This document shows positions 46,324 through 57,400 of a stretch of DNA of 64,000 bases, one piece after another; within the stretch, counting starts at the first letter, position 1, and each line of letters begins with the position of its first letter. The notes under the pieces are model-generated. The model saw nothing but the letters and a program-made list of their open reading frames with translations. It was not told the origin of the DNA and did no database searches. Source of the DNA: Coenobita brevimanus (Eukaryota; Arthropoda; Malacostraca; Decapoda; Coenobitidae); assembly GCA_032717465.1 (NCBI GenBank), contig CM064664.1, forward strand, positions 4,913,173 through 4,977,172, given 5' to 3'. The position numbers were made by a program, and so were the translations under genes.

Positions 46324-46377
46324 TTTTCGTTTTTTCGTTTTTAAAGGCTCCAACATGCTTGCATGTGTCGGCCTTGG

Positions 46378-46953
46378 TCACCTAATGGCGGCTCTCCACG
46401 CTGCACGATCCATTGCAGCCTCCCTGTTCAGTCCCTTAACCCTGAGGTCACACTTAATGACCTCGCCCCATGTCTTTCTCGGTCTACCCCTCATAACCCC
46501 ACCCCCAATATTAACACTTCTCACCTTCCTCACCCAATTATCATCCCCCATTCTCTCCACATGTCCAAACCATCTCAATCTACTTCTCCTCATCACAACA
46601 CCAATACACTCCAGTCCCATCCTACCTCTCAACTCTTCCACTGTAAACCCAGCCCCTCCAGGCCTTGGACGCAGTGACGCACTGCACATCCACCTAATCA
46701 TTGTCATTTCTGTACGTCTGAGCTGGCGAATATCTTCCTCCTTCACTGCCCAGGTCTCACTACCATACAGCATTACACTCCTAACACATGCTGCATACAA
46801 AGACCCCTTAGCACGTAGGGAGAGTCCTCTCAATGTCAGGAGAGGCAAGAGTTCCCTGAACTTCTTCCAACCACTTTTCACCCAAGCCACAGAGCTAGCT
46901 CCAGCCCCACCTCCAGCACACAACATGTCTCCCAAATAACAAAACTCTTCCAC
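46378..46953 (-). pseudogene. RTE-like LINE, thumb and C-terminal domain
   Basis: A 191-residue frame holds EEFCYLGDMLCAGGGAG, the thumb VMLYGSETWAVKEEDIRQLR, then RWMCSASL, RLRWFGHVERMGDDNWVRK and GRPRKTWGEVIKCDL. It is open and matches the fragment at 40589-41027 closely. Confidence 0.85.
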
Positions 46954-46965
46954 ACACTCAAGAGA

Positions 46966-47280
46966 TTAACCAGCAAGTTCAATCCTTTCACGTCTGACAA
47001 TCTCCACCTGCTCATCCCGACACGCCATACACATAAAGTCAGCATTCTCTCGCAGTCTACCTCTGATACCACTACATCTCTTATGCACCCATTTATCAGA
47101 AACACTGCACAAGATGGAATTACTTCCTACGCCCTCGTGGCAAACTGCACATGGCCACTCTCTCTCGCCTTTGACAGTACCGCCACCAACCCTAGATATC
47201 ATCACTTTTGTTTTATCTGCATTTACCCTTAAACCCTTGTGCCCCATAACATCTCTCCACTTCCTAAACCTTTCCTCCAC
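46966..47280 (-). pseudogene. RTE-like LINE, PHD-type zinc finger between palm and thumb
   Basis: Frame 47280-46966 begins with the RT segment LRVNADKTKVM and then shows a C4HC3-like array: Cys44, Cys47, Cys58, (Ser61 in place of Cys), His67, Cys70, Cys84, Cys87, at 47020-47151. The WVHKRCSG stretch is typical of this insert. I know similar inserts from RTE-like elements of other invertebrates, so it is not new as such. The lost fourth Cys argues for decay. Confidence 0.75.
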
Positions 47281-47286
47281 CTCCCT

Positions 47287-48125
47287 TTAGTTCTCTGCAA
47301 TCAACATCAAATCATCAGCATACAACAACTCCCACGGGAGTCCGTTTCTAAAGTCACGTGAAAGGGCTTCAAGTACCATGATAAACAACATGGGACGCAA
47401 GAATGAACCCTGATGCACACCAACATTCACGGAAAACTCATCACTCAAATCTCCATTCACTCTTACCTGGGTGTGAGCACCCACATTTATAGCCATAACC
47501 ACCCTAACCAGCCACTCCTCCAAGCCAAGCTTTCTCATTGCCCACTTCACCACCTCTCTAGGGACTCTGTCAAAGGCCCTTTCCAAATCAACAAAAAACA
47601 AAATAAAGATCCCTTCTCCTACCAATATATTTTTCCTGAAGCTGTCGAACAATGAATATACCATCAGTGGTCCCCCTACCTGGCATAAACCCAAACTGCA
47701 TCTCATCAATATTCACTCTTTCTCTAATCATACCTTCTAAAACTCTCTCCATTACCTTCATTATCTGGTCTAAAAGCTTTATACCTCTCTAATTTCCTCT
47801 TTCCAGAGCATCACCCTTCCCTTTATACACATATACAATTACACTCTTCAGCCAATGATCTGGGACAACACACTCATAAATAATCCTATTTATCAGGGCA
47901 GTGACTAACCTCACCCCTATATTGCCTGAGGCCTTCAACACTTCGTCAGTCAACCCAGACACACCTGCTGCCTTCCCCACCTTCATCCTGCCTATTGCCT
48001 CACTCACAGTAGCAGCATCAATCAAAGGCCAACGGCCAGACACTGGATCTGCTGGCTCCAAACCTTCCCTGTCCCAGTCAAACTCCTCATTCAACAACCG
48101 GTTATAATGCTCTCTCCATGCATCT
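47287..48125 (-). pseudogene. RTE-like LINE, RT fingers and palm
   Basis: Frame 48097-47789 has AIGRMKVGKAAGVSGLTDEV and VIVYVYKGKGD. Frame 47709-47287 has FFVDLERAFDRVPREVVKWA, VNVGVHQGSFLRPMLF and LLYADDLMLIAEN (YADD). The RT is broken near 47750 and the PHD part follows after a stop at 47287-47289. The N-terminal end HYNRLLNEEFDW lies against the TTAA insertion. Confidence 0.8.
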
Positions 48126-48890
48126 TTAACCCGTCACATCAAGAGGTTTTCTGCACCTCTGACATCTCCCAGTCCCGAGGTATTTTCGAAAAAAAAATCT
48201 TTGGCTAAAACCTCCGCTTTTGGTGAGAAAAATCGAAAATTCATAGAGAAATCGCTCACCTGAGGTTTAAAATACTCAATCCAGGTAGGAGTTCCTCCTT
48301 ACCTGACTGGGTTTTCTAACATGCTGGCACCAAAGAAAACGAGTTCTATGGGAGGGTAACTATTTTATCCACTCATAAACGGTATTTATTTATTTACTTG
48401 GTACGAATTTATATGTAGTATGAGAGTATATTGGTTTTCAAGCAGTAATATAGGCATTATAAGCATTGTTTCACTCACTAACTAATCACCATTCATGATT
48501 TTTTTTTTCCCACATTACCTGATCATCATTTCCGACTATTTCTTCCTCTAATGCTATGTAAACCTTGTCCTCCACATTGTCATCGATTGGGGAATCACTC
48601 TGGCCCTGAATGTCTTTATTGGCCAGGTCACTGGTAACAGATGAATTGCCGAGACAATGGCTTGAGGGGGGGAGGGGGGGTTATGCAGTGTAAGGCATTG
48701 TTCCTACTTGGGATCTTGTAGAGGAATAGAGGAAGGTGTCCCGTGTATACATACGAAAAATCACGTGTGAAAATTGAAAATTGTGCAAATTAGGGACCTT
48801 GCAATTGCACGACGTACTGGTATGGCCCCGGGACTGGCAAATGCAAATCGTTCCAACGTACCCATACGTCGACGGGACGGGGCGGGTTAA
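48126..48890 (-). mobile_element. piggyBac-like nonautonomous element in the RTE-like LINE
   Basis: TTAA flanks both sides (48126-48129, 48887-48890), with ends CCCGTCACATC and GACGGGGCGGG. It is 765 bp. The right end in reverse complement (TTAACCCGCCCCGTCCCGTC) matches the element end at 56795. Removing it with one TTAA puts the LINE reading RDIK directly against DAWREHYNR in frame. The interior is homologous to 52487-53263, including the transposase-start remnant. Confidence 0.9.
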
Positions 48891-50785
48891 TATCCCTCTT
48901 CACCTGACCTGCCACCCTAAATATCATATTTTTCCTTTCCCCATGATTTAGGTTATCAAGTAATAGTCTCTATGACTCAGACTTTGCCCTGTATACCTCT
49001 CTTCTAGCCCTCTGCTTGGCAGCCAAATATTCCTCTTTGCTACCACCCTTCTTTCATTCCCGGAAAAGTCTTCTTTCCTCCTTACCTGCAGCTTCTACAT
49101 CCTCATCCCACCACCAAGTTACTTTATGTCTTGGTGGTCCTCTTGTCCAACCGCATGTTACATCAGTAACTCTCAAGAAATTGTTCTTGAGGGCTCTGTA
49201 CTGTTCATTAACGCCTCGGCCTACAGCTCCCTGTTCAGCCATCACTCTCCTTAACTTGCTATAGAAGGTATCCCTTACTACTTAGTTTTTCAGCTTCCAT
49301 ATTCTCCTCCTAGGTACATAAGTCCTCTTTTTCATCACTTGTTCTTTAAGCACCATATCACAAATCAACAGTTTGTGCTGCTGCACACACTCCTCACTTC
49401 CTATAACTTTAACATCCGTCACTAACCTCCTGTCGGCCCTCCTAACCAGAAAATAATCTATCTGACTGCTATTTCCCCCAGACTCAATGTAATTAACCTA
49501 CTGTCTCTTTTCCTAAAATATGTGTTGCACACAATCATGTCCGTTGCCTCCCCGAACTCAAGTATCCTTTCCCATTCTGCATTCCTTATACCATACGCAC
49601 ATCCCCCATGCACTCTTTCATAACCTTGTGCTGCTTCACCTACATGACCATTTATGTCCCCTCCCAAATTCACTATTTCATCATCCATACCACCCACTAC
49701 ACGTATTAAATCATCCCAAAATCTATCTTTCTCTGCTACATCCAATCCTGCCTGTGGAGCATATGCCGATATAATTGCAGCTATCTTTCTACCCAACAGA
49801 ATTTTCACTACCAATATCCTATCGCTTACTCTCAAAACATTCATAACATATTCCACCCATTTCTCCACAACCATCACACAAACACCTCCATATCAAACTG
49901 CCCCTCCCTGCCAAAACAACTTATAGTAACAGTCCTTCACAACAATCTTTCTGGCTGATCCACCCCTGTACCAGATTTCCTGCGAACATGCCACATCCAC
50001 CCACCTCCTACTGAATGCCTCAACGACTTCCTCCGCTCTTCCCCTCAAACTTCCCACATTCCATGAACCCACCCTCATCCCCTTGGGTGATTTACTGTCC
50101 TCAGGCTTGCTTTGAAACTTTATTTTGTTTTGTCATCTTCAGTATTAATAAAGGGGGATAGACATAGCACAGGCTCCACTCACTGCACAGTCCCAGGTCC
50201 AGGCAATGGATCTGGGACCCCTAGCCCACCAGCTTACCAGTGGTTGTGGTAGTGGCCTCGGGGCACCCTGCCAGGACAGCTGCAGGGACACCCTCCAAGC
50301 GCGCCTTGGCACTGTACCTATCCCTCCATTATACACCCACTGATAGGGCAGCCTCCTGGGGCACTACTCCCAGGCTCAGGCCTCTCTCTATTGGGCGGAA
50401 GCGGCAACCTGGGAACCGCAGTGCCCTGTACCCTCTAGCACAGGCCCGAGCCCCATCTCGCCCTGGACCCATGGTCTATGCCGGCGTAATCCCTGCCACG
50501 CCTCCCCCCAGAAGTCCGCCACTATGCACTAGGGGCAAAGTTTTCTGGTTGCATGCCCTTGCTGGCGCCAACCCCTGTAACGAAGTGGGATACGTTGTGT
50601 GAAATGTATAGTGCATGTGGTGTAGTGCATAGATAGAGGAAATGTTTGGGAGAGTATGGTGGTCTACTCTCCATGTTACTGTCACACTGAAAAGGTCAGC
50701 AAAGGGGGATGGTTAGATAGCTAGTGAAACAGGAGCTCCAGCTCTCCCTATCACCAGCATTCCCATTCCCCTCGGGAGTACTACC
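48891..50785 (-). pseudogene. RTE-like LINE, 5' region and endonuclease
   Basis: Frame 50078-49893 starts MRVGSWNVGSLRGRAEEVVE with the WNVGSL first motif and a decayed QE box (CSQEIW). Frame 49877-49458 has IISAYAPQAGLDVAEKD and GGDINGHVG, the D-N box. 49250-49050 has TWWWDEDVE, the linker. The 5' untranslated part 50100-50785 is GC-rich, with no coding evidence. Confidence 0.8.
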
Positions 50786-50792
50786 CTGTTCG

Positions 50793-52119
50793 GCCCGTGC
50801 TACTATCCCCCCCCCCCCTTTTCACGCCCCTCTGTACCATAACCACTTTATTCGTCAGCTTCCTAGGCCATTTGTTCTTTTAGGCGACTAAATCTTTGTC
50901 ATTCTTTGTGGGGTGAAACTACAGTGTATGTAACACCTTTGGTGATCTGGCATCTACTGCTGAGGATTTGGATCTGGCTCCTCTGAGCACGGGAGAGCTG
51001 ATATGTTTCATGTACAAATTGGCATTCTATCTGTTATTTTATCTTACATTGGTCTCCTGTAATTCTTCACTTAACTTTTCATGTGAGATTTTGTCTCATA
51101 TGAATGATATTGATCATTACCCCCTTTTCTGGTTAAAGCATGCAACTCTGTGCTGGTGAAGTGTGTCCCTCCCTGGTGTTTGGTTCGGCTGACTGGGGAG
51201 AGTTTGCAGAACACCGTGGTCTTGACTGCAGTGTTCCCAACTTTCAAAGGGCTGATGATGCAGAACAGTATTTCACAACGACTGTACATCAGGCTGGCCT
51301 TTCTTTTATTTCACGAACGTCTGGAAAGTTTTGAAGGTGACATGTGCCTTAGTGGGATAAGGAGTGTGCTTTAGCCAGGTGTGTCCATAAAGCTCCTTGT
51401 AGGAACCTTAGGAAAAATAAAGATGTCCTCTTTTAAACTCAGCTTAAGAAAGCTTGTACCCGTATCAGTGGGTTCTGAAGAACTCGTGTCAAACCTTGTG
51501 GAGAACCTTTGTCTTCTCAATCACCTTATCCAATCCTTTACCACTGGTCAGGAAGAAGGTGATGAAAATAACGGGTAAGTAATCAGCTTCTTCTCCCTTG
51601 GTGTTTAAAATTTGGAGATCTGCTTTATCGATGTCCTCTGAAGTAGCTTCAGCCCTGGCAGTGCATTTTACAATGTTTTTTTGTTCAGATCCCTCCAAAC
51701 AATTCAGCTTATTCAGGCATCAACAGGAAAGGTTAGGTATTTTATTTCTGTATAATGAATTGGATCCTTATGTTTTCTTTGCCATCTGTGAACTCAAGAC
51801 TGCTCTCCAGCAGTGTAAGGACTTTGCTCCTGGACTTAATGACATTCCTTATGCTATGATTTACCATTTGCTGTACGATAATCTATTTTTCTTAGTATTT
51901 TACAATAGGATAAGTATCCACTAATTGGGGAATGAGTATTGTTCTTTTATTTCCTAAGCCACCTAAAAACTATTTTAATGAGTCTAACTATCGTCCCATT
52001 TGTTTGACATCTTGTGTATACTTACTGCTTAAGGAGATGGTTAGTGGCAGACTAGTTTGGTAACTAAAGAAGATGTTTCTCTTCACTGTGACAAAGAGGG
52101 TTTCATTGGATGAGGTGTA
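50793..52119 (+). pseudogene. LINE-J, endonuclease end to RT fingers
   Basis: It resumes at GCTACTATCCCC, aligned with 62960 (minus). The endonuclease D-N box is eroded (compare LGDVNGHHDL in the minus copy). 51598-51924 has ELKTALQQCKDFAPGLNDIP, the RT entry motif, and 51940-52010 the LPFLK-type and YRPI-type segment in broken frames. It ends at the TA used by the TIR element (52118-52119). Confidence 0.7.
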
Positions 52120-52486
52120 CAATCGCCAAACTTTCCACCTGGGCCATCTAGCCACGAGAGGTGGCTAACGGGTGCTGGCAACAGTGAATCTGTTTGTTCG
52201 TGTGTACATGCTAGGCAAAAATTCGAATCATCAACTCTCCTCATCTGTAATGAACCTCCGTCAGAGTTCATCCCATAGATGGCTGAGTGTGGCGTTGGGT
52301 GGGGAGAAAAATGTCTCAGGAGTAAGGTGGCTCTCCCACCGGCTCAGCCACCTGCATGAAACTGGTCGCACGGAAAATTGTTATGTGCCACAGGTCGCGC
52401 TAAGGCCAAATAAATATAACTGGTTGCACGGAAAATTGTCATGTGCCACAGGTCGTGCTGACCAAGACCAAATAAATATGACTATA

Positions 52487-53263
52487 TTAACCCGCGGAGT
52501 CCCATCGACGTTCTTTAATGTCCACACATTTTGTCACTGCCAATCCCGTCGACGTACATAAACACGAATCAATTGCAAGGTCCCTAATTTGCACAATTTT
52601 CAATTTTCGCGAGTGATTTTTGGTACGTATACACAGTACACCTTCCTCTACAAGATGCCAGGCAGGGACAATGCCTTACCCAGCATGACCTCCTCCACCC
52701 CCTGCATGCCATTGTTGCAGCAATTCACCTGTTATCAGTGACCTGGCCAGTAAAGCCATGTCATGCCACGGTACGAAATTCAGGGCCAGAGTGATTCCCC
52801 AATCAATGACAATGTGGAGGACAAAGTTTACATAGCATTAGAGGAAGAAACAGTCAGAAATGATGATCAGGTAATGTGGCAAAAAAAGGTCAGGTATGGT
52901 GATGAGTTAATGAGTGAAACAATGTTTATAATGCCTATATTACTGCTTGAAAACCAATATACACTCTTACTACATATAAATTCGTACCAAGTAAATAAAT
53001 AAATACTGTTTATGAGTGGTGTGAAATAGATATCCTCCCATAGAACTCGTTTTCTTTGGTGCCAGCCTGTTAGAAAACCCAGTAATTTAAGGAGGTACTC
53101 CTACCTGTATCGAGTATTTTAAACCTCAGGTGAGCGATTTCTCTATGAATTTTCGATGTTTCTCACCAAAAGCGGAGGTTTGAGCCTAAATTTTTTTTTT
53201 CCAAAAATGGTCGGGGTTGCGGGGAGTCAGTGGTGGAAAAGTGGTTGCGATGGGGTGGGTTAA
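52487..53263 (+). mobile_element. piggyBac-like nonautonomous element in the TIR transposon
   Basis: TTAA flanks at 52487-52490 and 53260-53263; ends CCCGCGGAGTCCC and GGGGTGGG. It is homologous over its length to 48126-48890 in the opposite orientation. A short frame 52763-53002 begins MPRYEIQGQSDSPINDNVED and continues with acidic residues. It is similar in position and acidic pattern (SDSP-DD) to the transposase start at 57075, so it is a remnant of the N-terminal region kept in a deletion derivative. Confidence 0.85.
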
Positions 53264-54284
53264 ATTTATAATAAGGTAATATTTATAATATTATGAAATA
53301 AATATATACTATTATATATAATCTCCAGGGAGGATACATCACATTGGTCGACTCATGACTAGCTGACTCGAGGCAGTAGGCTATTCTGCCTCAATGAACG
53401 AGTTTCAACCTCCGACATATACAGTTCCTGTCTCTCCTGATTAGTTTAAAGTAATATAATCCCAGTAATGACCTAACTTATCTAATCATGTCTCGGATCA
53501 AGAATGGTATTTCAATAGGTTAATCAAGACTGGGCCAAGACTAGCAAAATGCAAAAGTAACAGACACCGGCACCTATTTTTCTACCGTAAGGGCCAGTCT
53601 CACCATGGTTCTTCTCCCCAGTATTCAGTAGACAGTTTTTAACCATGGGTTTATCATGTAATAGTGAAAAAGAACACGTTTATTAATTTGTCATATATGT
53701 AAACATGCAGTCTTTTAGATTATTATACTTATTGTTTTCAGTACTCGCATTATCCAATACTTTCAAGAAGTTCCTTTGAAATTTTATCTGTTAAAAATTT
53801 TTGACTGAATATTGGGATGAATTCTGAGGTTCATTCACTGAACCCTATAATATGGAAAGGCTTTCTCATGGGTAACACAGCATAATTTATGTAGTCGGTG
53901 TCAGGGCGGCGCTAGTGTAGCGGCAGCCATGTTACACCACACCTGATGCCTGCATTTTTGTACTGAGCTGCTCTGTGGGTTTTTGAAAGCAGCCGATGAT
54001 TCCGGAAAATATAGTGCCATGGTCCACTGTGCAACTTACAGATACAGAAATGGGCACAGGAATTCATCGAAGAGAGATGGCACTACTTTTCACAAGCAAG
54101 AAATCTCTCTTGTTGCTAATTCTTTAACATTACTGCCCCCTGGGGTGGGGTGGGAACATTCTTCCCCAGTATCCTTGTTTTATACTCATTGGCTAAATGT
54201 ACCCAGTATAATTCGTTGAACTAGGCAGGAAAATAATCATAATCCATATATGTTTTTGTATTATACGCGATGAGTGTATCTTTA
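53264..54284. other. Interior of the TIR transposon
   Basis: AT-rich sequence with a GC-rich patch at 53900-53940. Apart from the THAP-like frame reported separately I see no coding signal. Confidence 0.4.
53983..54219 (+). pseudogene. Possible THAP-domain exon remnant
   Basis: Within this frame an inner Met (54019) gives MVHCATYRYRNGHRNSSKRD followed by GTTFHK. THAP zinc fingers start M-x-x-C-x(2-4)-C and carry a later FH. Here the second Cys would be Tyr, a TGC to TAC change. THAP domains occur in P-element-type transposases and in host proteins. The match is short and the rest of the frame is unrelated. Confidence 0.3.
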
Positions 54285-54966
54285 TTAACTCGTACCATCC
54301 CAGGCATTTTTGCAAGTTTATACCCACCCAATCCCGAATCAAAAACGGAAAACAATTTTATTGCATAAAACAATCCAAAAGGACATACAAATCAAGGAAA
54401 AGCGAAAAAAAGTACTCCTTATAGGAGAAATAAGACCAGGATGGCCGTCCGTCTTGTTTTTAGCCCAGTTTCCCAAGCCGTGAGCAATGCTTTCCCACCC
54501 AGCTGGGTGGGATGAGAGAGAACGGGGGAGGAGAAAGGGGGATTCCCCTTTCTCAGTGTCCTCCACTGGCTCATATTCCTCCCAAGAATAGTTATCCAGG
54601 TCTTTCTCTTCTGAAGGATCACTAAATGAAAGGAGTGAATGGTCCAGATGACAATTTCAACAGCCTCCTCCATTCCAATGAGGCGGAAAAATAGCGTCAT
54701 TTTCGTGACATCCTAAAGCTCTGACCGACAGTGGCGCACTGATGTATGTTACCCACCCACGCAGAACCAAACTCAGAACTACAACTGCTTGGACACAATG
54801 TTGCCAATACATTAAGCTACTCCTTAGCAAAAAATATGCTAGATTAAAGCAGTTTGAGACGTGCTACAGTGCTCAATTTTTTTTTTCGGCACCACCACGT
54901 CGCTGGGATCAATTGAGACGTTTTGTACTGTCGGCACCATGCCGACGGCGGGATTGTACTGGTTAA
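54285..54966. mobile_element. Second TTAA element in the TIR transposon, different family
   Basis: TTAA at 54285-54288 and 54963-54966. The ends in the inward direction are CTCGTACCATCCCAGGC and CCAGTACAATCCCGCCG, imperfect inverted repeats. The minus strand has EEYEPVEDTEKGESPF and related acidic sequence (54566-54400), which could be a transposase N-terminal remnant. It is about 680 bp, nonautonomous. Confidence 0.7.
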
Positions 54967-55219
54967 TAACCACTGCTAAGTGGAAATGTAGTATTTGACT
55001 TTGAATCTGAGTGCTGGTGTTCCAATATGGTGGCCAAACTCACACGCTTGCAGCGGAGATAGCCTCTCCATTTTATAGAGCTCAGTGGGTTCACTCCGGA
55101 ACACGAGAGCTGATGATCCAAACTTTCGTCGAGCATGTACTCACAAAAGATACACTGTTGCCAGCACCCGTTACCCACCTCTCACGGCTAGGTTGCCCAG
55201 GTGGAAAGTTTGGCGACTG

Positions 55220-56794
55220 CACATTGGACTACCTCATCGGATCTGAGTCAGCAGTCTTTGAGGCTTTTGCATCTGGGCAACATCTTGTAGCTTTGTTCCT
55301 TGACCTTGAAAAGCATATGATACAGCACGGCACCATGGCATTTTGAATTAACTTCACAATTTGGGGCTGCATGGTCACCTGCCATTGTTCTTTAGTGACT
55401 TCTAGTTGAATCGCAGGTTTCAGGTCTGAGTGCTGTCCTCACTCTGTCCTAAGAGTTCAAGCGGAGGGTGTTCCACAGAGGAGTGTGCTAAGTGTTCCTT
55501 TACATGCTGTTGCCATCAATGACATACTTGATCCCCTGCCACAGAGGGTGTCTTCTTCCTTTTACGTGGATGACCTAGTGGTATGGTTTTATGGTTCCTA
55601 GATGTGTACTATTGAAAGGAGGATGCAGCTGGTGCTGGAAAGGGTCACCAGCTGGGCAGACGGGGGAGCTTTCCATTTTTCTTCAAGCATGAGTGTAGCA
55701 ATCCACTTTTATACATTAAAGGGGTTGGTGCCTGCTACAGTGCATGGAGAAGACTAAGTTTCTTGGCTTAACGTTTGACTGTCAGGTTACTTGAGTATTA
55801 CATTTGAAACTTCTCTGAGTGTCATGTATGCAATCAATGAATTTGTTGAAGGTAGTGTCTCTAAATCTCACAACTAGTGGGGTGCTGGTCAGAGTACACT
55901 CTTTCACTTGTATCAAGCCTTAATGGGATATAAGCTTGCCTATGGTTGCGAGTTCTACACCTCATGTGCTGTACCGCAGCTTAGTGTCCTCAGTCCTTTG
56001 CATCATGCAGTTTTTTGTCATGCCACTGATGCTTTAATATCCTACCCAATTCCTAGGTTGTGCAGGCTGATGTTCCTTCCTTTTGTGTACAGCACAAGTG
56101 GCTAATCAGTTGTTGCTGGAATCGTGTAAGATATATTCCAGAGCCATTTATTGCTGCTTGTGTATCCTGGCAGTAATTTTTTCAGTATCATGTTTCTCAT
56201 CCTCACATTCCACATTACTTTGGGTAAAGGGTTATGGGGGATTAAGGTCTCTCTGCATAGCCTGTCTGACCCTGTCGGTTACAAAGAATTGCACAATGGT
56301 ACCTTCTCAAGGGACAAGTGCGCAGGGATTTTTAGGATACTAAATCTTCTCTCTCTTCTCTGACGCTTCATCAGCCATCAGCTATTTTTGGAACATTCCT
56401 TTCACAGAGGCACCCCTCCCTGTATATAAAGATGACTCAAAGTGACAAACTTATTGTTTCTCATTGTTGCACTCCACATTCCTTTGCGTACCGGGTCAGG
56501 CCGATTATGAGAGATGTAGGTTTCTCTGCACTGTGTCTGTCCTGTCCAGCTCAGAAAAATTGCCCCATGGTGCCTTCCTAAGGTGCAGGTGTGCATGGAT
56601 TCTGAGGTTACGAAGTCTTCTGCCTCTTTTGGGCTCTCCATCAGCTGTTTAGGAACACACGTCAGTTCACAGAGAAACCGTCCTTGAATACACAGATGGT
56701 TCAGAGTCAGACACTGGTATCAGGTCTGAGGTGAAATTCCCAGATTTTGTAAGGGCAGGAATTTTTCTAAATTCCACTAATTTTCCATTAGAAT
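55220..56794 (+). pseudogene. LINE-J, RT palm to RNase H motif
   Basis: Following the TIR element the RT continues: ASGQHLVALFLDLEKHMIQH (55262-55320), then GVPQRSVLSVPLHAV and FYVDDLVVWF (YVDD at about 55562-55573). Near 56690 EYTDGSESD matches the first Asp box (TDGS) of RNase H. Frames are broken by many stops. The element is cut at TTAA 56795. Confidence 0.7.
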
Positions 56795-57400
56795 TTAACC
56801 CGCCCCGTCCCGTCGACGTGTGGGTACATTGTAACAATTTCCTGCATTGCCAGTTCCCGGCGTACGTACCAGTTACGTCGGGCTGCAATTGCAATTTGCA
56901 TAATTTCGACAATTTTCAAATTTCGTCGCTTGATTTGCGGCACGATACCGCCTCGCCTGACCTTCCCCTACCTGCCACCACATGTGGGGACACTCGCTGA
57001 CCCCGCTGCCGACCTCGGCAGCTTAGCCCACCCACTCGCTCCGACTCACCTGGTAGCCACGGTCCTGCTCAGACATGGCTAAGAGAGGTCTCTCAGACAG
57101 TGAAATTCAAGTCGCCCTGGACACCTTTACCGGCGACAGTGATTCCCCACTGGACGACGCAGGATATGGACAAGGATTATGTGCAATAGCCAGAGGAGGA
57201 AGAAAACCACCAGCAGTGATGAGGAAGTTCTCCGTCTCCCAGAAAGCAGGCAGTACGGTGACTTCACCGTGCTGCTAGAAGAGGGGCAGGAGGCAAAGAA
57301 GGCACGTGGTATATCCTATCCCTATCCCCAGTGCGTGATTTGGAACCAGAATTCGAGGACGAGACTTGTGACGAGAGAGCGGAGCCGTGGGACGTGCTGC
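56795..57400 (+). mobile_element. piggyBac-like element, 5' end with decayed transposase start
   Basis: It begins TTAACCCGCCCCGTCCCGTC at 56795. An ATG at 57075 opens MAKRGLSDSEIQVALDTFTG, DSDSPLDD, then the frame shifts. TTSSDEEVLRLPESRQYGDF follows in frame +2 (57209-57270) and LEPEFEDETCDERAEPWD in the third (57340-57395). Acidic N-termini of this kind precede the DDD domain in piggyBac transposases. No catalytic domain or 3' end is found before the gap, so it is truncated or continues across the gap. Confidence 0.7.

Larger units (their letters stand above)
46324..50785 (-). mobile_element. RTE-like LINE with PHD-type finger, inserted in LINE-J
   Basis: CTGTTCG occurs at 46317-46323 and 50786-50792 as target-site duplication. 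LINE-J sequence resumes on the right exactly where it stops on the left, judged against the copy at 62950-63010. The 3' tail is A-rich with AAAACG units (46324-46345). Without the TTAA element 48126-48890 the LINE is about 3.7 kb. Confidence 0.85.
52120..55219. mobile_element. TIR DNA transposon, probably Tc1/mariner-like, 3.1 kb
   Basis: The left end CAATCGCCAAACTTTCCACC and the right end in reverse complement CAGTCGCCAAACTTTCCACC begin inverted repeats that stay similar for about 130-200 bp. The left flank is TA (52118-52119) and the right is CA, against TA in the uninterrupted LINE-J copy (61680), consistent with TA duplication and one later change. Two TTAA elements (52487-53263, 54285-54966) account for 1.46 kb, leaving about 1.64 kb. 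I see no transposase with a DDE motif, so it is nonautonomous or decayed. Confidence 0.75.
45482..56794 (+). mobile_element. LINE-J (Jockey/I-like with an RNase H motif), in pieces
   Basis: Homology to the minus-strand copy 60870-63903 appears in order in three blocks: 45482-46323, 50793-52119 and 55220-56794. They are separated by an RTE-like LINE (46324-50785) and a TIR element (52120-55219). The blocks carry, in order, a 5' untranslated region, endonuclease, RT and an RNase H-like motif. Confidence 0.8.

Noticed and set aside
46070..46939. 289-codon plus-strand frame taken as one gene
   Set aside because: Only the first 85 codons are LINE-J endonuclease. After 46324 it is antisense of the RTE-like LINE.
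53141..53229. Hairpin or ncRNA candidate between 48180-48290 and 53100-53200
   Set aside because: The inverted similarity is explained by two copies of one piggyBac-like element in opposite orientation.
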